Assembly (NCBI GenBank): GCA_900771085.1
Contig: CAAGMR010000008.1
Span: forward strand, 1-14,543
Length of the DNA: 14,543 nucleotides
Reading direction: 5' to 3'
Origin: Clostridia bacterium
Lineage (GTDB): Bacteria > Bacillota > Clostridia > Oscillospirales > Acutalibacteraceae
Shown here: piece after piece, positions 1-4,766 of the stretch
Layout of the letters: each line of letters starts with the position of its first letter
How positions within the stretch are numbered: the stretch's first letter is position 1
The notes under the pieces: model-generated
What the model was told of the DNA's origin: nothing
The model's input: the letters and a program-made list of their open reading frames with translations, nothing else
Database searches by the model: none
Made by a program: the position numbers and the translations under genes

Positions 1-30
1 GACCGAGAAGCTTCTTGGTCGGTTTTTCTT
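1..30 (+). terminator. Rho-independent terminator of an upstream gene
   Basis: A stem GACCGAGAAG/CTTCTTGGTC (one G-U pair) is followed directly by GGTTTTTCTTTTT. It most likely ends a transcript from left of the window, just before the tRNA gene. Confidence 0.75.
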
Positions 31-40
31 TTTAAAATAT

Positions 41-116
41 GCCTCAATAGCTCAGTCGGTAGAGCACGCGGCTGTTAACCGCGGTGTCACAGGTTCGAGT
101 CCTGTTTGAGGCGCCA
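41..116 (+). tRNA. tRNA-Asn (anticodon GTT)
   Basis: The full cloverleaf can be drawn. The acceptor stem pairs GCCTCAA (41-47) with TTGAGGC (106-112). The D stem is GCTC (50-53)/GAGC (62-65). The anticodon stem CGCGG/CCGCG encloses the loop CTGTTAA with anticodon GTT at 74-76. The T arm is ACAGG-TTCGAGT-CCTGT. Discriminator base G113 is followed by an encoded CCA (114-116). GTT reads the asparagine codons AAC and AAU, and the D and anticodon arms are typical of bacterial tRNA-Asn. It stands alone between two terminators. Confidence 0.97.
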
Positions 117-120
117 GGAC

Positions 121-155
121 AAAGAACACAGCTTAACGCTGTGTTCTTTTTTTTT
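121..155 (+). terminator. Terminator of the tRNA-Asn unit
   Basis: A perfect 12-bp stem (121-132 with 138-149), loop TTAAC and a long T-run to 155 lie five bases after the tRNA CCA end. Confidence 0.9.
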
Positions 156-181
156 GTGCAAATTACATTTTCTGCAACAAA

Positions 182-210
182 TTGACTTATATTTGTTTGG
201 ACTTTATTAT
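182..210 (+). promoter_or_regulatory. Sigma-70/SigA promoter of the oxidoreductase remnant
   Basis: TTGACT (182-187) and TATTAT (205-210) are separated by exactly 17 bases and lie 40 bases before the start codon at 250. An intact promoter in front of a gene lacking most of its domains is notable. Confidence 0.65.
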
Positions 211-249
211 GGAAATTGGTAATATTTCGTTATTAAGTTTAAGGAGAAA

Positions 250-975
250 ATGATAATAAGCAACAATAAGTATCCAAGCGTTGGTTATTATCTCGGTCAG
301 CAGTTCCTTTCAAAGACAGCAAATATCCGCACAGATGAATACGGCGGAAGTGCCGCAAACCGTTGCCGTTTCCACCTCAATATTATTAAGCGCACAAGAG
401 AACTCTGTGGTGACGATTTTGCAATCATAGTAAAACTTTCTGTTGTTGAACAGGGCGTAGATGGAGGTATATCCATACCGGATGGCATCTATTATGCTAA
501 AAAGTTCCAGGAAGCCGGAGTTGATGCCATTGAAGTACTTGCAGGTAAATGGTCAAGCGAGTCAGGTAAGAATGAACGTCCGGAATCAGGCTATAAAGAC
601 AACATGACAATGCCGCTTTGCCAGGTTCTTAAAGTCGGTATTCTTGAACTTACCGACAAACTTGCGGCTAATACCGGAAAGACAGCACAGACTGTTCTTA
701 TGGGACACCTCAAGGGATACGGTGCCGAACTTCTTACAGAGTGCAAGGCTGAAAAAATCACAAAGGATTCTGTTGTTTATACCGATAAAGAAGGAAAAGA
801 ACATACTGTTAAAGCAGATACTGTCGTAATGGCAGTTGGCGAAAGACCTGATGCTTCACTGTATGAATCCCTCGAAGGTAAAGTGAAAGAACTTTACAAC
901 ATTGGCGACTCCAATGGAGGAGCCATACTGCCAAATGCAATTTACGAAGGTTACACCGTAGGAAATCAGCTTTAA
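250..975 (+). CDS. Internally deleted NADH:flavin oxidoreductase / 2,4-dienoyl-CoA reductase-type enzyme (open frame, likely non-functional remnant)
   Basis: The 241 residues match two separate pieces of the BaiH/FadH-type family, whose members are about 640-670 residues: an old-yellow-enzyme barrel, a 4Fe-4S cluster and an FAD/NAD domain. Residues about 13-103 carry the barrel signature (YYLGQQFLS, RTDEYGGS, NRCRF, GDDFAIIVKLS, EAGVDAIEV). Residues about 130-241 match the C-terminal dinucleotide domain (ELTDKLA, KGYGAELL, ADTVVMAVGERPD, NIGD, AIYEGY). Missing are the N-terminal half of the barrel, the HxxHGY catalytic histidines, any CxxC iron-sulfur motif and the GxGxxG FAD motif. SD AAGGAG (241-246) lies only three bases before the ATG. 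The frame is open throughout, so two in-frame deletions or a chimeric fusion explain it best. The original activity (enoate or dienoyl-CoA reduction) is unlikely to survive. It is monocistronic, between its own promoter and terminator. Confidence 0.75.
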   Translation: MIISNNKYPSVGYYLGQQFLSKTANIRTDEYGGSAANRCRFHLNIIKRTRELCGDDFAIIVKLSVVEQGVDGGISIPDGIYYAKKFQEAGVDAIEVLAGKWSSESGKNERPESGYKDNMTMPLCQVLKVGILELTDKLAANTGKTAQTVLMGHLKGYGAELLTECKAEKITKDSVVYTDKEGKEHTVKADTVVMAVGERPDASLYESLEGKVKELYNIGDSNGGAILPNAIYEGYTVGNQL

Positions 976-990
976 TTTATATAAAAAGAA

Positions 991-1020
991 AGAGCACAGC
1001 CTCAAGGCTGTGCTCTTGTT
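991..1020. terminator. Bidirectional terminator between convergent genes
   Basis: A perfect 11-bp stem, AGAGCACAGCC (991-1001) with GGCTGTGCTCT (1006-1016), has a TCAA loop. An interrupted T-run follows on the plus strand and a T-rich tract on the minus strand. It serves the remnant at 250-975 and the membrane protein gene at 1036-1710. Confidence 0.85.
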
Positions 1021-1035
1021 TTATGAGTGATACAT

Positions 1036-1710
1036 TTATTTCTTGTCTTTATGTTTTGCAAAGAGACCAAGGAATGCTGCCATGAAAACTTCGCCAAACA
1101 TGCTGATGAAGAATATAAGATCGAAGTTTCCTGTTGCAGGGCCAAGAGCTGCAAATGCAAACATAAGGAAGCCGGATAAGAAAAGAGAAGGTGTCTTTTC
1201 TTTGCTCCATGCCACTGCGCCCGCACCGATAAGCGGGAATACTGTTCCGTATGAGAGAAGGCTTGAAACCATCTCAGCCCATTTTGGTGTTTCTTTTGAA
1301 GCTGTGTAACGTTTAACGTCTGCTATTTCCTTGAACTCAAGGTCAGTTACTGTTCCTTCGGCAACGCCCATTATTGAGACAACTGCTGTAAGTGCCCAGG
1401 TTAAGAGTTTGGCTTTGCTTGAACCCTCAAGTGAGTAGGTGCAGATAGGGAAAAGGAGCGGAATCAATGCGCCGTGGCTTATGAATCTGAGCTTGGAAAG
1501 CTTCTTAAGTAATGATTCGTCCTTTATAACCGATCCCAGTGAGATAATAAGTGCGTCGTAGAAAAGGCCAAACGTTACAAGCCCTGAAAGCAGATAAAGA
1601 ATGTTCTTTGTTTTCTTATACCTGGTGATGAATAGCGCCAGAAAGAAAAGATGTGTAGCTGTAATAAGCCATAACATTTTCTTTAAGTTTTTTAGTAAAA
1701 AGTTTCTCAT
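1036..1710 (-). CDS. Uncharacterised seven-helix membrane protein
   Basis: I do not recognise the family of these 224 residues. The hydrophobic profile suggests seven membrane helices, at about residues 12-31, 36-59, 77-94, 102-119, 147-168, 174-191 and 196-217. Basic residues follow the first helix (RYKKTK) and the C-terminus is lysine-rich (AKHKDKK), consistent with a cytoplasmic tail. There is no signal peptide, no metal-binding cluster and no catalytic motif I can name. Helices 6-7 are rich in small residues (ALGPATGN). The start follows a G-rich SD (GGGGGG, plus-strand 1717-1722) with a promoter just upstream. It is transcribed alone, divergently from the lipase, so no operon partner hints at its role. 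Confidence 0.8.
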   Translation of the reverse strand: MRNFLLKNLKKMLWLITATHLFFLALFITRYKKTKNILYLLSGLVTFGLFYDALIISLGSVIKDESLLKKLSKLRFISHGALIPLLFPICTYSLEGSSKAKLLTWALTAVVSIMGVAEGTVTDLEFKEIADVKRYTASKETPKWAEMVSSLLSYGTVFPLIGAGAVAWSKEKTPSLFLSGFLMFAFAALGPATGNFDLIFFISMFGEVFMAAFLGLFAKHKDKK

Positions 1711-1730
1711 TATTATCCCCCCGAAGATTC

Positions 1731-1759
1731 ACTTTAGAACAAATGGGGGTTTTTGTCAA
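1731..1759 (-). promoter_or_regulatory. Promoter of the membrane protein gene
   Basis: On the minus strand, TTGACA (plus-strand 1754-1759) is followed after 17 bases by TAAAGT (plus-strand 1731-1736), 21 bases before the start codon. Its -35 hexamer abuts the divergent lipase -35 hexamer. Confidence 0.55.
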
Positions 1760-1789
1760 TTGACTGAATTTGCTGAAATGTTGTATTAT
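1760..1789 (+). promoter_or_regulatory. Promoter of the lipase gene
   Basis: TTGACT (1760-1765) and TATTAT (1784-1789) are 18 bases apart, 42 bases before the ATG at 1832. With the opposing -35 box it forms the 10-bp palindrome GTCAATTGAC (1755-1764). Confidence 0.55.
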
Positions 1790-1831
1790 CAATTTGGCAA
1801 TTACCCTAAAATGATAAAACGAGGTGTCAGT

Positions 1832-3016
1832 ATGGATAAGAAACAGCATCCATATGTCTTCGTTCATGGCATGATGGGCTGGGGCGAAGATAAGAAGCTT
1901 TATAAAGTGTTGCCTTATTGGGGCATGGTTACGGGTAGCTTTACTAAGCGCATGCGTAAAGAAGGATATGAAGTGGTAACTCCTTCCGTATCTCCGCTTG
2001 GCTCTGCATGGGATAGAGCATGTGAATTATATGCAAATCTCACAGGCACAACAGTAGACTACGGCATTGCTCATTCAAAAGAAATGGGTCATAACAGATA
2101 CGGAATGACTTTCTCATCTCCAATGCTGCCTGACTGGACTCCTGAAAGAAGCGTTCATCTTCTTGGACATTCGTTTGGCGGACCTACAATGAGAATGTTT
2201 GTTGAACTCCTTACCAACGGCTCAGAAGCTGAACGTGCAGCAACACCTGAAGGTCAGCTTTCACCACTTTTCGAAGGTGGACATGGTGACCTGGTTAAGT
2301 CTATTACTTCTATTTCAGGACCTTTTGACGGAATTACTTTCCCACACGCACTTCCTTTTACAGTTGACGGTATTCTTACTTATGTTCTTCCTGCAGTGGC
2401 TTCTATTGTCGGCAATGTAGGCACAGGTCACGTATATGACTTTAAGATGAGTCAGTGGGGCATTACAGCCGTTGAGGATGGCGTAAGATACAAGCGCAAT
2501 ATGCTGAACTTTGCTGCTATCAGAAAATTTGGCAAGGCAAAGGACAATGTATTTGCTGATATTCATATCGATAGAGCCGCAGAACTTAACAGGAGCATAG
2601 AATGTCCGAAAAACCTTTATCTGTTTGCCGTTACGGGTAACGGCACAAAGAAAGGCAAGGATGGAAACTGGGTCAGAGACAGCATAATGTTCCCGCTCTT
2701 TGCACCGTTTGCCAAGAGTCTTGGTAAATTCCCGGATCAGACAATTGCAGGTGTTGCAATTGATGAAGGCTGGAGAATGAACGATGGCATTGTTCCGGTT
2801 GAATCAGGCCGTCATCCAACAACCGAACCATGGTGTGAGTTTGAGGATGTAAAGGGCGAACCTATAAGAAAGGGTATCTGGCATGCTCTTCCTACTGTAT
2901 GGGGTGACCACGGTACAGTTATCGGAGGTTCTCTTTCATTTATCGGTAAAGGAAAGAATAACTTTATAAATTCTTACTCCTACTGGGTAGACTTCCTTAA
3001 TAACTTACCTGATTAA
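1832..3016 (+). CDS. Family I.5-type triacylglycerol lipase/esterase (alpha/beta hydrolase)
   Basis: The 394-residue protein aligns along its whole length with the catalytic domain of thermoalkaliphilic Geobacillus and staphylococcal lipases. Seen in order: VFVHGMMGWG (9-18), the WDRACELY block (60-67), nucleophile elbow GHSFGG with Ser114, SPLFEGGHG (144-152), YDFKMSQWG (202-210), NDGIV with Asp318, and DHGTVIGG with His360. Ser114/Asp318/His360 match the known triad in spacing. Asp61, His81 and His87 match three of the four zinc ligands of that family. Unlike secreted relatives there is no signal peptide. The chosen start has SD GAGGTG (1821-1826) five bases upstream. An in-frame extension to 1601 would run across the divergent gene and lacks an SD; ATG 1811 is a weaker alternative. 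Predicted to hydrolyse carboxyl esters, substrate unknown, apparently in the cytoplasm. Monocistronic. Confidence 0.9.
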   Translation: MDKKQHPYVFVHGMMGWGEDKKLYKVLPYWGMVTGSFTKRMRKEGYEVVTPSVSPLGSAWDRACELYANLTGTTVDYGIAHSKEMGHNRYGMTFSSPMLPDWTPERSVHLLGHSFGGPTMRMFVELLTNGSEAERAATPEGQLSPLFEGGHGDLVKSITSISGPFDGITFPHALPFTVDGILTYVLPAVASIVGNVGTGHVYDFKMSQWGITAVEDGVRYKRNMLNFAAIRKFGKAKDNVFADIHIDRAAELNRSIECPKNLYLFAVTGNGTKKGKDGNWVRDSIMFPLFAPFAKSLGKFPDQTIAGVAIDEGWRMNDGIVPVESGRHPTTEPWCEFEDVKGEPIRKGIWHALPTVWGDHGTVIGGSLSFIGKGKNNFINSYSYWVDFLNNLPD

Positions 3017-3022
3017 AAAATA

Positions 3023-3053
3023 AGCGAGCAGCATAACATGCTGCTCGCTTTTT
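3023..3053. terminator. Bidirectional terminator, lipase / moaC
   Basis: A perfect 12-bp stem, AGCGAGCAGCAT (3023-3034) with ATGCTGCTCGCT (3038-3049), has a three-base loop. TTTTT follows on the plus strand; on the minus strand the sequence after the stem is TTATTTTTT. Confidence 0.9.
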
Positions 3054-3065
3054 ATTATTTAATGA

Positions 3066-3536
3066 TTAGAATTTGAAATCTCCCGATTTTCCGCCTGTCT
3101 TTGTGACCAGGTGAATATCAGTCATACACATGCGTTTGTCAATTGCCTTGCACATGTCATAGATGGTGAGAAGAGTAACGTTTACTCCGGTAAGTGCTTC
3201 CATCTCTACGCCTGTTTTACCATCTGTCTTTACTGTACAGTTTGCTGTGATAGAACATTCTTCAACGTTTACGTCGAAGTCAACTGAGCATTTCATGATA
3301 GGGAGCGGATGGGTGAGCGGAATCAATGATGAAGTCTGCTTAACGCCCATAATGCCTGCAAGTCTTGCAACTCCCAGAACGTCACCTTTTTTTGCTGTAC
3401 CTTCGGTAACAGCTTCTATTATTTCTTTTGAAACAAGAATTTTACCTGTTGCGGTTGCAGTTCTTGTTGTGATCTCTTTGTTGGAAACATCAACCATTAT
3501 AGCGTTTCCGGCTGTGTCAAAATGATTAAAACCCAT
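3066..3536 (-). CDS. moaC: MoaC, cyclic pyranopterin monophosphate synthase (molybdenum cofactor synthesis)
   Basis: With MoaA, MoaC converts GTP to cyclic pyranopterin monophosphate, the first step of molybdopterin synthesis. MoaC performs the rearrangement of 3',8-cyclo-GTP. The 156-residue protein is of normal family length. It carries KKGDVLGVARLAGI (49-62), LTHPLP with His76, GVEMEALTGV with Glu111 and Glu113, and YDMCKAIDK with Asp127 and Lys130. These match the essential residues of E. coli MoaC with an offset of one. The start is set by SD GGAGGT (plus-strand 3543-3548) six bases before the ATG; a longer open frame to 3590 runs through that SD and the promoter and is rejected. No other moa, moe or mog gene is in the window, so the gene is an orphan here, and no molybdoenzyme is nearby. 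Confidence 0.96.
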   Translation of the reverse strand: MGFNHFDTAGNAIMVDVSNKEITTRTATATGKILVSKEIIEAVTEGTAKKGDVLGVARLAGIMGVKQTSSLIPLTHPLPIMKCSVDFDVNVEECSITANCTVKTDGKTGVEMEALTGVNVTLLTIYDMCKAIDKRMCMTDIHLVTKTGGKSGDFKF

Positions 3537-3561
3537 AGTAGTACCTCCAGACTTAACATTA

Positions 3562-3590
3562 ATTATAATATCAGTGTGGTTTTCATGCAA
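3562..3590 (-). promoter_or_regulatory. Promoter of moaC
   Basis: A perfect TATAAT on the minus strand (plus-strand 3562-3567) lies 17 bases after a weak -35, TTGCAT (3585-3590). It adjoins the divergent promoter whose -35 begins at 3591. Confidence 0.5.
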
Positions 3591-3619
3591 TTGAAGAGAA
3601 AACTTTTATATGCTAAAAT
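3591..3619 (+). promoter_or_regulatory. Promoter of the small tail-anchored protein gene
   Basis: TTGAAG (3591-3596), a 17-base spacer and TAAAAT (3614-3619), preceded by TGC as an extended -10, lie 30 bases before the start codon at 3649. Confidence 0.6.
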
Positions 3620-3648
3620 CTTTATAGTTTTTGAAAGGAGCTATTCTC

Positions 3649-3861
3649 ATGGAAAACAAGGAATATCTTAACGAAGAAGAAGTAGTTGTTGAAAATACAG
3701 AGGAAGCTGAAGAAAAAGATGAACGCCTCCTTGATATTGAGAAAAAAGTTAAGACAGTAAAGACTGTTAATTCTGTTCAGCAGACCCTTACTTATATTGC
3801 AACTGTAGCAGTATTATCTTTCATTATTATCAAGGGACTTATGCTTGCAGGTTTACTGTGA
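3649..3861 (+). CDS. Small acidic protein with a C-terminal membrane anchor
   Basis: I do not recognise a family. The 70 residues split into an acidic N-terminal half rich in Glu/Asp (residues 1-32), a lysine/valine segment (32-40, KKVKTVKTV) and one hydrophobic helix at about 47-69 ending at the C-terminus. This predicts a tail-anchored protein with its acidic part in the cytoplasm. The ATG is chosen because SD AAAGGAG (3634-3640) lies eight bases upstream; a TTG at 3631 would overlap that SD. It has its own extended -10 promoter, and a 7-bp hairpin with a GAAA loop covers its stop codon. No catalytic motif is visible. It is divergent from moaC, with no evidence of a shared function. Confidence 0.75.
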   Translation: MENKEYLNEEEVVVENTEEAEEKDERLLDIEKKVKTVKTVNSVQQTLTYIATVAVLSFIIIKGLMLAGLL

Positions 3862-3874
3862 GTGAAAACTCACA
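3857..3874 (+). other. GAAA-tetraloop hairpin over the stop codon
   Basis: TGTGAGT (3857-3863) and ACTCACA (3868-3874) form a perfect 7-bp stem closed by GAAA, covering the TGA at 3859-3861. No U-run follows, so it is not a standard terminator. It may stabilise the mRNA end. Confidence 0.45.
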
Positions 3875-3898
3875 AAAAGTGTACCCGAATTTTTACAT

Positions 3899-3936
3899 TT
3901 TCACATAGTGAAACTCGTTCTAAAAAGAATTATAAT
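3899..3936 (+). promoter_or_regulatory. Promoter with palindromic operator-like -35 region
   Basis: A perfect TATAAT (3931-3936) lies 17 bases after GTGAAA (3908-3913), which matches the -35 consensus at four of six positions. That hexamer is one arm of a perfect inverted repeat, TTTCAC-ATA-GTGAAA (3899-3913), as expected for a repressor site. No protein gene starts downstream on this strand. Confidence 0.5.
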
Positions 3937-3942
3937 GTATTT

Positions 3943-4044
3943 GTTGATTCGGAAGTCAACATTTGAATTCAATAGGAGAATTCATATAGGGGAAACAAGA
4001 AGACAGGCAGATGATTGAAATCATCTGCCTGTCTTCTTGTTTTT
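3943..4044 (+). ncRNA. Candidate small RNA with three hairpins
   Basis: The expected transcript from the promoter at 3899-3936 is about 100 bases. It would hold hairpin 1 (GTTGAT 3943-3948 with GTCAAC 3955-3960), hairpin 2 (TGAATTC 3964-3970 with GAATTCA 3978-3984) and the strong terminator hairpin at 3993-4042. No convincing protein frame exists: the only ATG (3935) lies inside the -10 box, lacks an SD, and would give 27 residues. Alternatively this is the 3' untranslated region of the gene at 3649-3861. The rest of the 190-base gap shows nothing further. Confidence 0.4.
3993..4044. terminator. Very strong bidirectional terminator, 23-bp stem
   Basis: Positions 3993-4015 pair perfectly with 4020-4042 around a TGAA loop. 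TTTTT follows on the plus strand. On the minus strand the stem ends hsp20 transcription and is followed by CCCCTATATG, so termination there depends on the U-rich arm inside the stem. Confidence 0.9.
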
Positions 4045-4051
4045 GGGGTTG

Positions 4052-4507
4052 TCAGTCTATGTTAATGATGCGCTTGTTTTCGATTTCCGGAACCGGTTCT
4101 TTCTTGGGGAGAGTAAGAGTAAGAACTCCGTTATCGTACTTTGCAGTGATGTTGTCTTCTTCAATATCTGCAAGACTGAAGGATCTCTGATAAGAACCAT
4201 ATGAACGTTCTTTATGAATGATTTTTCCGTTTGATGATGTTTCTTCGGTTTCAGTTTTTCTTTCGGCACTGACGGTGAGAACGCCATCATTTACTTCAAT
4301 TTTGATGTCGTCTTTGTTAAAGCCTGGAAGGTCTGCTGTAAGGGTGTAACTGTCATCGCTCTCTGCAACATCTGTGCCGAAGCTCACGAGAGCAGGGGAA
4401 TTTGTTGCCGGCGCTTCGAAGAATGGGGAGAAGAACATTCTGTCAAAGAAATCCATTGTTCCAAAAGGATCATAAACTGAAAGGCCGTTGCGATTGTTTC
4501 TAAACAT
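4052..4507 (-). CDS. Hsp20 family small heat-shock protein (alpha-crystallin domain)
   Basis: An ATP-independent holdase that binds unfolding proteins in the cytoplasm and forms large oligomers. The 151 residues have an N-terminal arm rich in Phe and Pro (1-42), an alpha-crystallin domain (about 43-137) with DLPGFNKDDIKIEV (59-72), GVLTVSAER (75-83) and the signature GVLTLTLPK (127-135), and a C-terminal IxI motif (INI, 148-150) for oligomer contacts. Length and layout are typical of Firmicute Hsp18/Hsp20. SD GGAGGT (plus-strand 4515-4520) lies seven bases before the ATG. A CIRCE element lies 168 bases upstream in the shared divergent region, and the long leader contains competing inverted repeats, so HrcA control and possibly RNA-level control are inferred. 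Confidence 0.95.
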   Translation of the reverse strand: MFRNNRNGLSVYDPFGTMDFFDRMFFSPFFEAPATNSPALVSFGTDVAESDDSYTLTADLPGFNKDDIKIEVNDGVLTVSAERKTETEETSSNGKIIHKERSYGSYQRSFSLADIEEDNITAKYDNGVLTLTLPKKEPVPEIENKRIINID

Positions 4508-4533
4508 TTATAATACCTCCACGTATAAGCAAC

Positions 4534-4583
4534 TTGATGGCCGTTTGTTTAGTGTGAACGGTTTGCGGCCATCAAACAAACCG
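4534..4583 (-). promoter_or_regulatory. hsp20 leader with mutually exclusive hairpins
   Basis: The untranslated leader holds TTGATGGCCG (4534-4543) with its exact reverse complement (4566-4575). It also holds CGGTTTG (4559-4565) with CAAACCG (4577-4583), and GTTTGTTT (4543-4550) with AAACAAAC (4574-4581). The loops interleave, so the stems compete. In the mRNA a CCAU within the 10-bp arm can also pair with the GUGG that overlaps the SD. A switch or RNA thermometer is inference; the repeats are seen directly. Confidence 0.45.
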
Positions 4584-4629
4584 CTATATGTAATCAGGGG
4601 CTGTACTCTTTTTCCCTCTGACAATTCTT

Positions 4630-4660
4630 ATTATAGCCACTAAAAACAAAAAAGTGTGAA
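4630..4660 (-). promoter_or_regulatory. Probable hsp20 promoter
   Basis: A perfect minus-strand TATAAT (plus-strand 4630-4635) lies 19 bases after TTCACA (4655-4660), a five-of-six -35 match with a long spacer. The predicted leader is over 110 bases. Confidence 0.45.
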
Positions 4661-4674
4661 CAAACTATTAACAT

Positions 4675-4701
4675 TTAGCACTTTACGATAAAGAGTGCTA
4701 A
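4675..4701. promoter_or_regulatory. CIRCE element (HrcA repressor operator)
   Basis: TTAGCACTT-N9-GAGTGCTAA matches the CIRCE consensus TTAGCACTC-N9-GAGTGCTAA at 17 of 18 defined positions with exact spacing. It lies between the divergent hsp20 and peptidase promoters, two bases upstream of the peptidase -35 and 14 bases upstream of the hsp20 -35, so it may act on one or both. Confidence 0.92.
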
Positions 4702-4703
4702 AA

Positions 4704-4732
4704 TTGAATGACACAATAAAATATGATAGAAT
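4704..4732 (+). promoter_or_regulatory. Promoter of the M20 peptidase gene
   Basis: TTGAAT (4704-4709), a 17-base spacer and TAGAAT (4727-4732), with TGA before it as an extended -10, lie 34 bases before the start codon. It begins two bases after the CIRCE element. Confidence 0.6.
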
Positions 4733-4766
4733 CTTCAATACCAAATTGAATTGGGGAGCATAGACA

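Noticed and set aside
1717..1753. CCCCCC (1717-1722) and GGGGG (1744-1748) followed by TTTTT look like a terminator or an SD-sequestering stem for the membrane protein gene.
   Set aside because: The predicted start site of the minus-strand transcript is near 1724, so the second arm is not in that mRNA. On the plus strand the 21-base loop is long and no gene needs termination there.
1601..1831. In-frame extension of the lipase by 77 residues.
   Set aside because: It overlaps the divergent gene and its promoter, has no SD, and does not look like a signal peptide. The ATG at 1832 has SD GAGGTG at good spacing.
3537..3590. Longer MoaC start at 3590.
   Set aside because: The extension covers the consensus SD and the -10 box, and MoaC homologs begin near the internal Met.
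3935..4018. A 27-codon frame within the candidate small RNA.
   Set aside because: Its ATG lies in the -10 box and has no SD, and most of its codons fall in hairpins.
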